Below the pieces are notes generated by a model, which saw nothing but the letters and a program-made list of their open reading frames with translations, was not told the origin of the DNA and searched no databases. From Hoeflea sp. IMCC20628 (lineage in GTDB: Bacteria; Pseudomonadota; Alphaproteobacteria; Rhizobiales; Rhizobiaceae), in the NCBI RefSeq assembly GCF_001011155.1, contig NZ_CP011479.1, forward strand, positions 1,444,501 through 1,508,500: 64,000 bases of DNA, in the 5' to 3' direction. Shown here piece after piece: positions 27,008-36,156 of the stretch. Every line of letters starts with the position of its first letter. Within the stretch, counting starts at the first letter, position 1. The position numbers and the translations under genes were made by a program.

Positions 27008-28636
27008 ATGCTGGGACCATCGGGGCATGTCGATACGTTCACGCGGGACAACCTGCCGCCGGCTGAGCAGTGGCCGGATTTGCCGCTTGATGGTTTTGAA
27101 TATCCGGAGTGGCTGAATTGCGGCTATGAGCTGACCGATGCGATGGTGGCCAGGGGATTTGGCGACCACACCGCGCTGATCGGCAATGGCCGGATCAGGA
27201 CCTACAAGGAACTGACCGACTGGACCAACCGCATGGCCCATGTGCTGGTCGAGGATTACGGCGTCAAGCCGGGCAACCGCATCCTGATCCGCTCGGCCAA
27301 CAACCCTGCCATGGTGGCAGTGTGGCTGGCGGCGACCAAGGCCGGTGCCGTGGTGGTCAACACCATGCCGATGCTGCGCGCAGCCGAGTTGGGCAAGATC
27401 GCCGACAAGGCGGAAATCACGCTGGCGCTGTGCGACACGCGACTGATGGACGAGATGGTGGCCTGCGCCAAGGTAAACCGGTTCCTGGACAATGTCGTGG
27501 GCTTCGATGGCACGGCCAATCATGATGCCGAACTCGACCGTCTGGCGCTGTCGAAATCTGTTCGCTTTGACACCGTGAAAACCGGACGAGATGACGTGGC
27601 GTTGCTTGGTTTCACCTCCGGAACCACCGGCATGCCAAAAGCGACGATGCATTTTCACCGCGACATGCTGATCATCGCTGATGGTTATGCTAAGGAAGTG
27701 CTCGGCGTGACGCCGGACGACGTGTTTATCGGCTCGCCGCCGCTGGCCTTCACCTTCGGACTGGGCGGCCTGGCGGTGTTCCCGCTGCGCTTTGGCGCGG
27801 CCGCGGCCCTGCTTGAGCAGGCGACGCCGGCCAACATGGTCGAGATCATCCAGAACCACAAAGCCACCGTCTGCTTTACCGCACCGACCGCCTATCGCGC
27901 CATGCTGGCGGCGATGGAGGAGGGGGCGGATCTGTCCTCGTTGCGCGCTGCGGTATCGGCCGGCGAGACCTTGCCCGGCCCGGTCTATGAGCAATGGATG
28001 GAAAAGACCGGCAAACCGATGCTCGATGGCATTGGCGCCACCGAGATGCTGCATATCTTCATCTCGAACCGGTTTTCCAATTCCCAGCCTGCCTGCACCG
28101 GACTGCCGGTCGGTGGCTATGAAGCGCGGATCGTTGACGAGAACATGACCGAATTGCCGCGCGGTGAAGTGGGCCGGCTGGCGGTGCGTGGCCCGACCGG
28201 ATGCCGCTATCTCGCCGATCCGGAACAGCAGCAGAAATATGTCCGCGATGGCTGGAACTTGACCGGCGATTCCTTCACCCAGGACGAGGACGGCTTCTTC
28301 CATTTCGCCGCCCGCAGTGACGACATGATCATCTCGGCGGGCTACAACATTGCTGGCCCTGAGGTTGAAGCCGCACTGCTGGCGCATGCCTATGTCGCCG
28401 AATGCGCCGTGGTGGGTGTTCCCGACGAGGCGCGGGGCCAGATCGTTCAGGCGCATGTGGTGCTCAAGGCAGGCTCTGTGGCGGACGCGCTGATGACCAA
28501 GCTGTTGCAGGACCACGTCAAGCAGGTAATCGCGCCCTACAAATATCCCCGGTCGATCATCTTCACCGAAACACTGCCAAAGACACAGACCGGCAAGATC
28601 CAGCGTTTCAGGCTGCGGTCCGGCGACGCGGCTTGA
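27008..28636 (+). CDS. 2-aminobenzoate-CoA ligase (benzoate-CoA ligase family)
   Basis: A 542-residue adenylate-forming enzyme. It shows the P-loop-like FTSGTTGMPKATMH near residue 200, GIGATEMLHIF near 343, LTGDSF near 417 and the C-terminal lysine in LPKTQTGKIQR. The N-terminus (VDTFTRDNLPP then WP) is typical of anthranilate/benzoate-CoA ligases. It activates anthranilate with ATP and CoA and supplies the monooxygenase/reductase encoded upstream. The substrate assignment is supported by kynureninase and TDO downstream, which make anthranilate from tryptophan. Specificity against benzoate or salicylate cannot be settled from sequence. Confidence 0.88.
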   Translation: MLGPSGHVDTFTRDNLPPAEQWPDLPLDGFEYPEWLNCGYELTDAMVARGFGDHTALIGNGRIRTYKELTDWTNRMAHVLVEDYGVKPGNRILIRSANNPAMVAVWLAATKAGAVVVNTMPMLRAAELGKIADKAEITLALCDTRLMDEMVACAKVNRFLDNVVGFDGTANHDAELDRLALSKSVRFDTVKTGRDDVALLGFTSGTTGMPKATMHFHRDMLIIADGYAKEVLGVTPDDVFIGSPPLAFTFGLGGLAVFPLRFGAAAALLEQATPANMVEIIQNHKATVCFTAPTAYRAMLAAMEEGADLSSLRAAVSAGETLPGPVYEQWMEKTGKPMLDGIGATEMLHIFISNRFSNSQPACTGLPVGGYEARIVDENMTELPRGEVGRLAVRGPTGCRYLADPEQQQKYVRDGWNLTGDSFTQDEDGFFHFAARSDDMIISAGYNIAGPEVEAALLAHAYVAECAVVGVPDEARGQIVQAHVVLKAGSVADALMTKLLQDHVKQVIAPYKYPRSIIFTETLPKTQTGKIQRFRLRSGDAA

Positions 28637-28673
28637 AGCAGACAATCCCAACACATAAACGAGGAATTTCATC

Positions 28674-29084
28674 ATGATCGAAGCAGTCAATCCACCGGAT
28701 TGGGAGAAGCCAAAGGGCTACTCGAACGGCATGCTTGTTGACGGCGAGCGGCTTTACACCGGCGGCCAGATTGGCTGGAACAAGGATCAGGTCTTCGAGC
28801 ACACGGATTTCGTGGGCCAGCTCGAGCAGACACTGGCCAATATCGTGGCAATCGTGCATGCCGCGGGTGGCGAGGTCTCTGATATTGTGCGTCTGACCTG
28901 GTTCATCACCGACAAGAAGGAATATGTTGCACGCCAGAAGGATGTCGGCGCTGCCTATCGCAAGGTCATGGGCCGGCATTTCCCCACCATGTCGGTGATC
29001 GTGGTCGCCGGTCTGATCGAGGATGCGGCGATGGTCGAAATCGAGGCGACAGCGGAAATCGGCAAGTCGCAGAAGGAAGCGTGA
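28674..29084 (+). CDS. ridA: RidA-family (YjgF/UK114) enamine/imine deaminase
   Basis: A 136-residue RidA protein. It has the small trimeric-barrel layout with NGMLVDGERLYTGGQIGWN, NIVAIVHAAGGEVSDIVRLTWFI and a C-terminal MVEIEATAEI. In RidA the active-site Arg lies in the segment VRLTWF here, which is consistent with activity on imines. GAGGAA precedes the ATG. In this operon a special task is conceivable: the monooxygenase/reductase product is an enamine, and hydrolysis of such a group would release ammonia. The alternative is general removal of 2-aminoacrylate. Confidence 0.88.
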   Translation: MIEAVNPPDWEKPKGYSNGMLVDGERLYTGGQIGWNKDQVFEHTDFVGQLEQTLANIVAIVHAAGGEVSDIVRLTWFITDKKEYVARQKDVGAAYRKVMGRHFPTMSVIVVAGLIEDAAMVEIEATAEIGKSQKEA

Positions 29085-29088
29085 TGTC

Positions 29089-30282
29089 ATGACTGATTTT
29101 TCAGCAAGCCGGGCCAAGTTCGATCTTCCTGCGGGCATCACCTATCTCGATGGCAATTCGCTCGGGCCCTTGCCCAAGGCTGCTGTTGAACGGGCCCGCA
29201 AGACAATCGCCGATGAATGGGGCCCGATGCTGATCACCGGCTGGACCAAGGCCCAGTGGATGGATCTTCCGGCGCGTCTGGGCGATCGAATCGGCCGTCT
29301 GATCGGTGCGCCCGCGGGCAGCACCGTGGTCGGCGACACCTTGTCGATCAAGGTCTACCAGGCGGTCGCCTCCGCGGTGGAACTGCGTCCCGGACGCAAG
29401 ATCGTGCTGTCCGACAACGGCAATTTCCCTAGCGATCTCTACATGGCCGACGGTCTGCTCAAGAGTCTGAAGCAGGGGCATGAGTTGAAGATCGTCGATC
29501 CGGAAGCCGTGGCTGATCATATCAACGAGGATGTGGCAGCCGTGATGCTGACCCAGGTCGATTACCGCACCGGCCGGCTGCACGACATGAAGGCAATCAC
29601 CGCCAAGGCCCATGCCAGCGGCGCGGTGATGATTTGGGATCTGGCGCATACCGCCGGTGCGTTGCCGATTGATCTGACCGGCTGCAACGCCGACATCGCG
29701 GTCGGCTGCACCTACAAATATCTCAATGGCGGCCCCGGTGCACCGGGATTCATCCATGTACGTCCGGATCTGATCAATCAGGTTCGTCCGGCGCTGTCGG
29801 GCTGGCTCGGACATCAGGCGCCGTTTGCGTTTGATCTCGATTACCGTCCAGGCGAGGGCATCAGCCGTATGCGCGTCGGCACGCCACCGGTGATCCAGAT
29901 GGCGGTGCTGGATGCAGCACTTGATGAATTCGATGGCATCGCCATGGAAGACATCCGCAGCCGCTCGATCGAGCTGTCCGAGCAGTTCATTGCCGAGGTC
30001 GAAGCCGGCTGCAAGGAAGTGAAGCTTGCCAGCCCACGTGATCCGCATGCGCGCGGTTCGCAGGTCTCATTCCGCTTCCGCGAAGGCTATGCGGCGATGC
30101 AGGCGCTGATCGCCCGCGGGATCATCGGTGACTTCCGCGCGCCCGACATCATGCGCTTCGGCTTTTGCCCGCTCTACAATACGCCCGACGAGGTCTGCCA
30201 TGCGGCTGCCGCTTTGTGCGAGATCATTGCAACAGGTGAATGGGACCAGCCGGCGTTCAAGACCCGGAAAGCCGTCACATGA
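29089..30282 (+). CDS. kynU: kynureninase
   Basis: A 397-residue PLP enzyme of the kynureninase family that splits L-kynurenine into anthranilate and alanine. Marks are [13 protein letters not shown] at the start, [11 protein letters not shown] near residue 108, the Asp of [13 protein letters not shown] near 184 and the PLP lysine in [15 protein letters not shown] near 210. The C-terminal part contains RMRVGTPPV and [14 protein letters not shown] at 29073 supports the ATG at 29089. The next gene, TDO, starts inside the stop codon. Product anthranilate feeds the ligase in the same operon. Confidence 0.95.
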   Translation: MTDFSASRAKFDLPAGITYLDGNSLGPLPKAAVERARKTIADEWGPMLITGWTKAQWMDLPARLGDRIGRLIGAPAGSTVVGDTLSIKVYQAVASAVELRPGRKIVLSDNGNFPSDLYMADGLLKSLKQGHELKIVDPEAVADHINEDVAAVMLTQVDYRTGRLHDMKAITAKAHASGAVMIWDLAHTAGALPIDLTGCNADIAVGCTYKYLNGGPGAPGFIHVRPDLINQVRPALSGWLGHQAPFAFDLDYRPGEGISRMRVGTPPVIQMAVLDAALDEFDGIAMEDIRSRSIELSEQFIAEVEAGCKEVKLASPRDPHARGSQVSFRFREGYAAMQALIARGIIGDFRAPDIMRFGFCPLYNTPDEVCHAAAALCEIIATGEWDQPAFKTRKAVT

Positions 30283-31121
30283 GCGAGCCCAAGGACTACG
30301 ACCCTTCCAAGGAAGGGGCGGAGATGAATTTCGACGGCCGCATGTCCTATGGCGACTATCTTTGCATCGACCAGATTCTTGGTGCGCAGAAGGTCAGGAC
30401 CGACGCCCATGACGAGATGCTGTTCATCATCCAGCACCAGACTTCGGAACTGTGGATGCGGCTGGTGATCCATGAAATCACCGCTGCACGAGAGGCCATC
30501 AAGGGCGATCATCTGCAGCCGGCGATGAAGACCCTGTCACGGGTTTCGCGGATATTCGAACAGCTGAACTCGGCCTGGGATGTGCTCAGGACCATGACGC
30601 CTGCCGATTATACCCATTTTCGCAACAAGCTCGGCCAGTCCTCCGGTTTTCAGTCGCTGCAATACCGGCTGATCGAATATGCGCTGGGAAACCGCAATCA
30701 CGCCATGATGCGTCCGCATGCACATGTCCCGGAAGCCATGGCCAAGCTCGAAGCCGAACTGGCCCAGCCAAGCCTTTATGACGAAGCCATAAGACTGGCG
30801 GCAAGGCGTGGCGTTAACATGCCTGACGAGGTGCTGTCGCGCGATGTGCGCAATACCCACGAGCTGCATGATGGCGTGACTGCTGGCTGGAAAGTGATCT
30901 ACGAAGACCCGGAGAAACACTGGGCGCTTTATGAGGTTGCCGAAAAGCTGGTCGATCTGGAAGACTATTTCCGGCGCTGGAGATTCAACCATGTCACCAC
31001 GGTGGAGCGGGTGATCGGGCTCAAGCGCGGCACCGGCGGCACCGGCGGCACCAGCTATCTTCGGCGCATGCTGGATGTGGAGCTGTTCCCGGAACTCTGG
31101 CGGGTACGCACCGAATTGTAG
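30279..31121 (+). CDS. kynA: tryptophan 2,3-dioxygenase
   Basis: A 280-residue heme enzyme that opens the indole ring of tryptophan to N-formylkynurenine. Conserved parts are [20 protein letters not shown] (active-site His near residue 56), SGFQSLQYR, the heme-ligand region [15 protein letters not shown] near 240 and [11 protein letters not shown] near 250. The length is normal. It is the last gene of the nine-gene operon, overlapping kynU by ATGA. No KynB-type formamidase lies beside it; the cyclase-family hydrolase at 12448 is the only candidate in the window. Confidence 0.96.
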   Translation: MSEPKDYDPSKEGAEMNFDGRMSYGDYLCIDQILGAQKVRTDAHDEMLFIIQHQTSELWMRLVIHEITAAREAIKGDHLQPAMKTLSRVSRIFEQLNSAWDVLRTMTPADYTHFRNKLGQSSGFQSLQYRLIEYALGNRNHAMMRPHAHVPEAMAKLEAELAQPSLYDEAIRLAARRGVNMPDEVLSRDVRNTHELHDGVTAGWKVIYEDPEKHWALYEVAEKLVDLEDYFRRWRFNHVTTVERVIGLKRGTGGTGGTSYLRRMLDVELFPELWRVRTEL

Positions 31122-31137
31122 ACGGGCGGCACAGTTT

Positions 31138-31167
31138 AGGGCTAATTATTTTAGCCTTGAAATATCT
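31138..31167 (+). promoter_or_regulatory. hairpin plus conserved element before the cupin gene
   Basis: Arms AGGGCTAA (31138-31145) and TTAGCCTT (31151-31158) pair around TTATT with one G-U pair. TTGAAATATCT (31157-31167) overlaps the right end and is identical to the element at 21414-21424. The hairpin may end the upstream operon, but no T-run follows; an operator next to a -35 box is an equally good reading. The -10 region is poor (GATAGT). Confidence 0.45.
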
Positions 31168-31271
31168 ATTGGCTTCGATAGTCTCGAAATGCCGTAGAAA
31201 TTAGGGGGTTGGCGTCATCGCGAATGACCAACCCGGATCGAAAACGGCGAATGGTCGCTTGGGAGAGCAGT

Positions 31272-32363
31272 TTGGACACACGCGCGGAAATCAGGTTGCC
31301 GACATCGGAATTGCGGGATGATCTGCCGTTCTTCACCAAGACGCTAAAAATGCGCCTCGACATGATTTATCCTGCGGATAATCCCGAGGTTGCGGTTCTC
31401 TCGGGCCACGGCCTGCGAATCCGCATCCAGAAAGACGCTCCCGAAGCGCCTGGAACCTTGCGCATCCTGACCGATGATCCGGACAGTTTTGCTGATGGCA
31501 AGCGTGAATTGATTGCGCCCAATGGCACACGGATCGAAATTGACGAACTGAATCCACCATTGGTGATGCCTGAAACCAAGCACGCTTTCGTGGTTCGGCG
31601 GTTGGCGGATCAAGCGCCATGGGTCATTGGCCGGGCAGGCATGGAGTACCGGGATCTGATTCCAACACGGCTGGGCGGCGCGATGATCGCCTCGCACATC
31701 CGAGTGCCGGACGGCCCGGTGCCTGACATGGTTCACTTCCACAAGGTCGGGTTCCAGTTGATTTTCTGCATCAGCGGCTGGGTTGACGTGCTTTATGAAG
31801 ACCAAGGCGGCACGCGCCGTCTGCACGCCGGTGATTGCTTCATCCAGCCACCGCAGATCCGCCACAAGGTCTTGCACGCGGCTGAGGGGATCGAGGTCAT
31901 CGAGATTGGTGTGCCGGCCGATCATGTCACCGAAATCGATCATGATATGGAACTGCCTACTCCGCACGAGCGGCCGGACCGCGAATGGGATGGGCAACGC
32001 TTTGTGCACAGCCTTGTCAAAGACGGCACCTTCAAGCCTTTCCGCATTCCCGGCTTTGAAGCCCGCGATACAACCATCAATGCCAACACCAAGGGCGTTG
32101 CCTCTGTGATGGTGGCGCGGCCTTCGGGGACCAGCAAGCCGGTCTGGACCAAGCATGAAGGCGATATCCTGTTCAACTTCGTGATGTCTGGCAGCATGAT
32201 GCTGGAAGGCGAGGGCAAGGAGCCGTATCGTCTTGAAAAAGGCGATGCTTTTGTCATTCCGCCGCGTATGGCGACACGCTATAGTGACCCGAGCAGCGAT
32301 CTCGAACTGCTGGAAGTTTCGCTTCCCGGTTCATTCGAAACACAGGTAACCGACGAAATCTGA
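31272..32363 (+). CDS. double-cupin protein, possible metal-dependent dioxygenase
   Basis: About 363 residues with two cupin folds. The first (near 150-215) has VHFHKVGFQLIFCISG followed by GDCFIQPPQIRH, giving three histidines and a Gln at metal-site positions. The second (near 285-340) has the fold (GDAFVIPPRM) but no metal-binding histidines. Bicupins with one metal site include gentisate-type ring-cleaving dioxygenases, but I do not recognise this as one of them. Proposed start is TTG at 31272 after GGGAGAG; ATG at 31224 or 31251 would add 7-16 residues. It shares an upstream element with the anthraniloyl-CoA operon, which ties it to the pathway. Confidence 0.72.
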   Translation: MDTRAEIRLPTSELRDDLPFFTKTLKMRLDMIYPADNPEVAVLSGHGLRIRIQKDAPEAPGTLRILTDDPDSFADGKRELIAPNGTRIEIDELNPPLVMPETKHAFVVRRLADQAPWVIGRAGMEYRDLIPTRLGGAMIASHIRVPDGPVPDMVHFHKVGFQLIFCISGWVDVLYEDQGGTRRLHAGDCFIQPPQIRHKVLHAAEGIEVIEIGVPADHVTEIDHDMELPTPHERPDREWDGQRFVHSLVKDGTFKPFRIPGFEARDTTINANTKGVASVMVARPSGTSKPVWTKHEGDILFNFVMSGSMMLEGEGKEPYRLEKGDAFVIPPRMATRYSDPSSDLELLEVSLPGSFETQVTDEI

Positions 32364-32432
32364 GCGTTTTTAATGGAAGCCCGCGGGGCGCTCACGTAGC
32401 ATAGGGCATAATAATTCAATGGGAGCAGTAAA

Positions 32433-33635
32433 ATGAAAAAGACAATTTATGCAGTGGCGGTAGCGGCTTTGCTCGCGTCCAGCGCCTCAACTTTCGCCGC
32501 CGACACCAAAATCGGCCTGTTGATGGATATCACAGGTCCAATCGCCAGCTTCATTCCGCCATTGCAGAACGCTGCCAATCTGGCTGTTCAGCATGTCAAT
32601 GAGAATGGCGGACTGCTTGATGGCCAGGCAGTGCCGGTTTACGGCGACACCACCGGGTCGTCGCAAGGCGCAGTCGATGCCGCCGGCAAGCTGATCAACA
32701 TTGAAAATGTGCCGATCATCATGGGTGCGCTGATGTCGGGAACGACCATCGCCTCCGCCGAAGCTGCCGCCATTCCGGCTGGCGTCGTGCAGATTTCGCC
32801 GACCGCAACTTCGCCGGCCATGACCGACATCAAGGACAATGACCTGCTTTACCGGATTGTCCCTTCGGACAACTTTCAGGGCAAGGTTCTGGCCAAGATG
32901 GTGATGGATGAAGGTCTCACAAAGGTTGCCGTGACCTTCGTCAACAATGATTACGGCGTTGGCATCGGCAGCACATTTGTCGCGGCCTACAAGGCGCTTG
33001 GCGGTGAAGTCGTGGCCGAGGTCAAGCACGAGGAGAAGAAGAACTCCTACCGGTCCGAGCTCGCGACCCTTTCGAAAGCCGGCGGCGACGCACTTGTGGT
33101 GATTGCCTATGCGGGCGATTCAGGCGGCAAGATCGTCAAGCAGTCGATTGAAGGCGGGTTGTTCACCAAGTTCGTCGGCACCGACGGTCTGCGCGACGAG
33201 TCACTGATTGCCGATATCGGCGCGGAAGCACTGGCTACCTCGTTTTTCTCGGCACCGACTTCGCCAGCCGACAACCCGAACCAGGCTTCGCTGCACGAAC
33301 TCTACACCGCAGCTTACAACGAACCTGCCGACAAGCCTTTTGTCGATCAGACCTACGATGCCACGTTCATGGCGCTGCTGGCCATTGAGCAGGCCGGTTC
33401 GGCTGACCGCACCAAGATGGCTGCAGCACTGCGCGCCATTGCATCGGCCCCCGGTGAAAAGGTTGGTCCTGGGGACTGGGCCAAGGCCAAGGCGCTGATA
33501 GCCGAAGGCAAGGACATCGATTATGACGGCGCCGGCGGCAATTACGATTTTGATGAAAACGGCGATGTTGCCGGCTTCATCGGCAAGTTTGTCGTTGATG
33601 GCACTGTCTACAAACAGATCGCCATTGTTGAGTAA
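32433..33635 (+). CDS. Liv-type ABC transporter substrate-binding protein
   Basis: A 400-residue periplasmic binding protein of the branched-chain amino acid type (periplasmic binding fold I). The Sec signal is residues 1-22, with cleavage near STFAAD. The mature start IGLLMDITGPIASFIPP is characteristic, as is VAVTFVNNDYGVGIG near 170. GGGAG lies before the ATG. Such systems beside aromatic-CoA genes in other proteobacteria take up benzoate-like or aminobenzoate compounds, so an aromatic acid or amino acid ligand is likely here; this is inference from context. Confidence 0.92.
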   Translation: MKKTIYAVAVAALLASSASTFAADTKIGLLMDITGPIASFIPPLQNAANLAVQHVNENGGLLDGQAVPVYGDTTGSSQGAVDAAGKLINIENVPIIMGALMSGTTIASAEAAAIPAGVVQISPTATSPAMTDIKDNDLLYRIVPSDNFQGKVLAKMVMDEGLTKVAVTFVNNDYGVGIGSTFVAAYKALGGEVVAEVKHEEKKNSYRSELATLSKAGGDALVVIAYAGDSGGKIVKQSIEGGLFTKFVGTDGLRDESLIADIGAEALATSFFSAPTSPADNPNQASLHELYTAAYNEPADKPFVDQTYDATFMALLAIEQAGSADRTKMAAALRAIASAPGEKVGPGDWAKAKALIAEGKDIDYDGAGGNYDFDENGDVAGFIGKFVVDGTVYKQIAIVE

Positions 33636-33662
33636 TCCGGCCTGAAAATCAGGAAAAGACTT

Positions 33663-33689
33663 TCCCTCCCTGCAATCCGCGGGGAGGGA
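33663..33689 (+). terminator. intercistronic stem-loop after binding-protein gene
   Basis: TCCCTCCC (33663-33670) pairs exactly with GGGAGGGA (33682-33689) around an 11-base loop. No T-run follows, so it is more probably a 3'-protecting or attenuating hairpin that raises binding-protein mRNA over the downstream permease and ATPase genes. Confidence 0.5.
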
Positions 33690-33779
33690 TACAAACAAAG
33701 CGCGAGCCATCTGGTCGGACAATGACTGGTCCGGAAAGGCGTCGCCAGCGGCTTGAACAAGCCGCGATATGGGGAATAT

Positions 33780-34553
33780 ATGATTTCTGTTGAGCATGTG
33801 AAGGTGAGTTACGGCGGACCGAATGTCGTCGATGACGTCAGCTTTGACATCCCGTCCGGGCAGATCACCGGGCTTATAGGGCCAAATGGCGCGGGCAAGA
33901 CCACGATGTTCAATGCCATTGCCGGTCATGTGGCACTCGCAGGCGGGCGGATCTTGCTCGAGGGCAAGGACATCACCTCGCTAAAACCGCATCAGCGGGC
34001 GGCACGAGGCCTGGCGCGCACCTTCCAGATTCCGCATGAGTTCTCGCAACTCACCGTGATCGAGAATTTCATGGCTGCAGCGGCAACGCCGGTCGGTGAA
34101 AATGTGTTCAACGTCATTTTCCGGCGCGGTCGTTTCGCTGCCGAAGAGGAGGCGACCTACCGCGCGGCGCGCGACATGGTGACTTTTCTCGAGATCGATC
34201 AGGTCAAGGACGAGAAGGCTGGCAACCTCTCCGGTGGTCAGAAGAAGCTTCTGGAACTCGGCCGGGCGCTGATGCAAAAACCCAAGATCATTCTGCTTGA
34301 CGAGATCGGGGCCGGTATCAACCGCACGCTGCTCGCCAAGATTTCCGACAAGATCCTGCTGCTCAACAAGGAGCAGGGACTGACCTTCTGCCTGATCGAG
34401 CACGATCTCGATTATGTCTCCAAACTCTGCGACGAGGTCATCGTCATGGCGCAAGGAACGTTGCTGACCCGTGGGCCAGTGGATGAGGTGCGGCAGGATG
34501 CGCGCGTTATCGAAGCCTATTTCGGCGGCGGAAAATATGAGGCCCAGCCATGA
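33780..34553 (+). CDS. Liv-type ABC transporter ATP-binding protein (LivG-like)
   Basis: A 257-residue ATPase. It starts at the ATG at 33780 after GGGGAA, rather than at an upstream in-frame TTG. Walker [10 protein letters not shown] is near residue 38, the LivG-type insertion ([19 protein letters not shown]) near 80, signature [15 protein letters not shown] near 150, Walker [12 protein letters not shown] and the switch His in LIEHDLDYV. The Walker B continuation reads DEIGAGIN instead of the usual DEPxAGLN; the catalytic Glu is kept. It overlaps the next gene (ATGA). Confidence 0.93.
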   Translation: MISVEHVKVSYGGPNVVDDVSFDIPSGQITGLIGPNGAGKTTMFNAIAGHVALAGGRILLEGKDITSLKPHQRAARGLARTFQIPHEFSQLTVIENFMAAAATPVGENVFNVIFRRGRFAAEEEATYRAARDMVTFLEIDQVKDEKAGNLSGGQKKLLELGRALMQKPKIILLDEIGAGINRTLLAKISDKILLLNKEQGLTFCLIEHDLDYVSKLCDEVIVMAQGTLLTRGPVDEVRQDARVIEAYFGGGKYEAQP

Positions 34554-35269
34554 GCGCGTTGTTGTCGGTCAAGGGACTGATCGCCGGTTACGGCGGTGTG
34601 CCGATCATCGAGGATATAAATCTCGACGTTCAGAAGCATGAGATTTCGGTCATCATCGGGCCCAATGGCGCCGGCAAGTCGACCTTGCTGAAAACCATTT
34701 TTGCGCTGACTGCCCGTTCGGAAGGCGAAATTCTGTTTTCCGGCAAGGATATTTCCGGGATCAAGACCGCGAAACTCGTGCCGCTCGGCATTTCCATGGT
34801 GCCGCAAAGCCGCAATGTGTTTCCGACGCTGACGGTGGACGAAAATCTCGATGTCGGCACCTATGCAGCCCCACCGAAGGACAAGGAAGCTGTGCGTGAG
34901 AACGTATTGGCGCTGTTTCCCGATCTTCGCACCAAGCTTGGCCAGGCGGCCGGTGAATTGTCCGGCGGACAACGGCAGATGGTGGCTATGGGACGGGCGC
35001 TGATGAGCGAGCCGAAATTGTTGCTTCTGGATGAGCCGACGGCCGGATTGTCACCAGCCTATCTCGAGGTCATCTTCGATCTGCTGCTTGATATCCGAAA
35101 GCGCGGTGTCACCATCCTGATGGTGGAGCAGAACGCCAAGCAGGCCTTGCGGATCGCCGACAATGGCCATGTGCTGGTCAGCGGCAAGAATTTCATATCT
35201 GGGACGGGGGATGCGCTGCTCAACGACGATGCTGTGCGGCGGTCTTTCCTCGGGGGTGCTGCGGCATGA
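34550..35269 (+). CDS. Liv-type ABC transporter ATP-binding protein (LivF-like)
   Basis: A 239-residue ATPase, the shorter partner in Liv-type importers. It has Walker A GPNGAGKST near residue 39, MVPQSRNVFPTLTVDENL near 82, signature LSGGQRQMVAMGRALM, Walker B LLLDEPTAGLSP and the switch region LMVEQNAKQAL with Gln in the usual LivF place. Both ends overlap neighbouring genes as ATGA, showing one tightly coupled operon. Confidence 0.94.
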   Translation: MSALLSVKGLIAGYGGVPIIEDINLDVQKHEISVIIGPNGAGKSTLLKTIFALTARSEGEILFSGKDISGIKTAKLVPLGISMVPQSRNVFPTLTVDENLDVGTYAAPPKDKEAVRENVLALFPDLRTKLGQAAGELSGGQRQMVAMGRALMSEPKLLLLDEPTAGLSPAYLEVIFDLLLDIRKRGVTILMVEQNAKQALRIADNGHVLVSGKNFISGTGDALLNDDAVRRSFLGGAAA

Positions 35270-36156
35270 TCGATTTCATCAACTTGTACCTGGTTCCCGG
35301 GCTGACCATCGGCAGTATCTATGCGCTTGGAGCCGTGGGTATCTCGATGGTTTTCGGCATCCTGCGGTTTGCGCATTTTGCCCATGGCGACCTGATGACG
35401 CTTGGCGGCTACGGTGTGCTAACGGCTGTCTGGTTCATTCCTGTGCACCCGTTGTTGCTGCTGCCGTTCGGCATTGCGTTGGCGATCGTGGCGGCGCTGG
35501 CGGCGGACGAGTTTTTCTACAAGCCGCTTCGCAAGCTCCCGACCATTTACACGGTCATCGCCTCGTTTGGCGTGGCGCTGATTTTCCGGTCTCTGGCGCA
35601 ATTGTTCTGGAGTTCGGGCAATCAGGTGTTTGTCTCGGGCGTTCGCATGCCGGTGGTGCTGTTTGACACGTTCCGGATATCCGAACTGCATATGCAGGTC
35701 ATCTCTCTGACCCTGATCATCGCGATTGCGCTGCATTTTTTCCTGACCCGTTCGAAGCTCGGACGTGCCATGCGGGCGGTCTCGGACGAGCCGGAATTGG
35801 CGGCGGTTGCCGGACTTGATACCGAACGGGTGGTGCGCTGGACCTGGGTGATCGGCGCGTCACTTGCCGCCACCGCCGGGGTGTTTGCTGGCATGGACAC
35901 CAGCATGCATCCCAATCTGGGCTGGAACCTGCTCCTGGCAATGTTTGCCGCAGCGGTGCTTGGCGGAATCGGCAAGCCGATGGGGGCCATTGTCGGTGGT
36001 CTGATCATCGGCGTTGCCGAAGAAACCGCGACATTCCCCTGGCTCACCGATGAGCCGTTGATTTCACCATCGTATAAATCCGCCGTCGCGTTCTTCATCA
36101 TGGTGGCATTGCTTCTGTTCCGGCCGCAGGGCCTGTTCAAGGGGAGGTTGCTGTAA
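35266..36156 (+). CDS. Liv-type ABC transporter permease (LivH-like)
   Basis: A 296-residue membrane protein with about eight helices. Family marks are LVPGLTIGSIYALGAVGISMVFGILRFAHFAHGD at the start in layout (seen at residues 8-40), RSKLGRAMRAVSDEPELAAVAGLD near 165 as the cytoplasmic loop that contacts the ATPase, and RPQGLFKGRLL at the end. The stop shares one base with the start of the next permease (TAATG). Confidence 0.93.
   Translation: MIDFINLYLVPGLTIGSIYALGAVGISMVFGILRFAHFAHGDLMTLGGYGVLTAVWFIPVHPLLLLPFGIALAIVAALAADEFFYKPLRKLPTIYTVIASFGVALIFRSLAQLFWSSGNQVFVSGVRMPVVLFDTFRISELHMQVISLTLIIAIALHFFLTRSKLGRAMRAVSDEPELAAVAGLDTERVVRWTWVIGASLAATAGVFAGMDTSMHPNLGWNLLLAMFAAAVLGGIGKPMGAIVGGLIIGVAEETATFPWLTDEPLISPSYKSAVAFFIMVALLLFRPQGLFKGRLL

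Noticed and set aside
26786-28690. 634-codon open frame on the minus strand
   Set aside because: It lies exactly opposite the acyl-CoA dehydrogenase and CoA ligase genes, which have clear catalytic motifs. The translation is rich in His, Arg and Gly and has no recognisable domain, as expected for the antisense of high-GC coding DNA.
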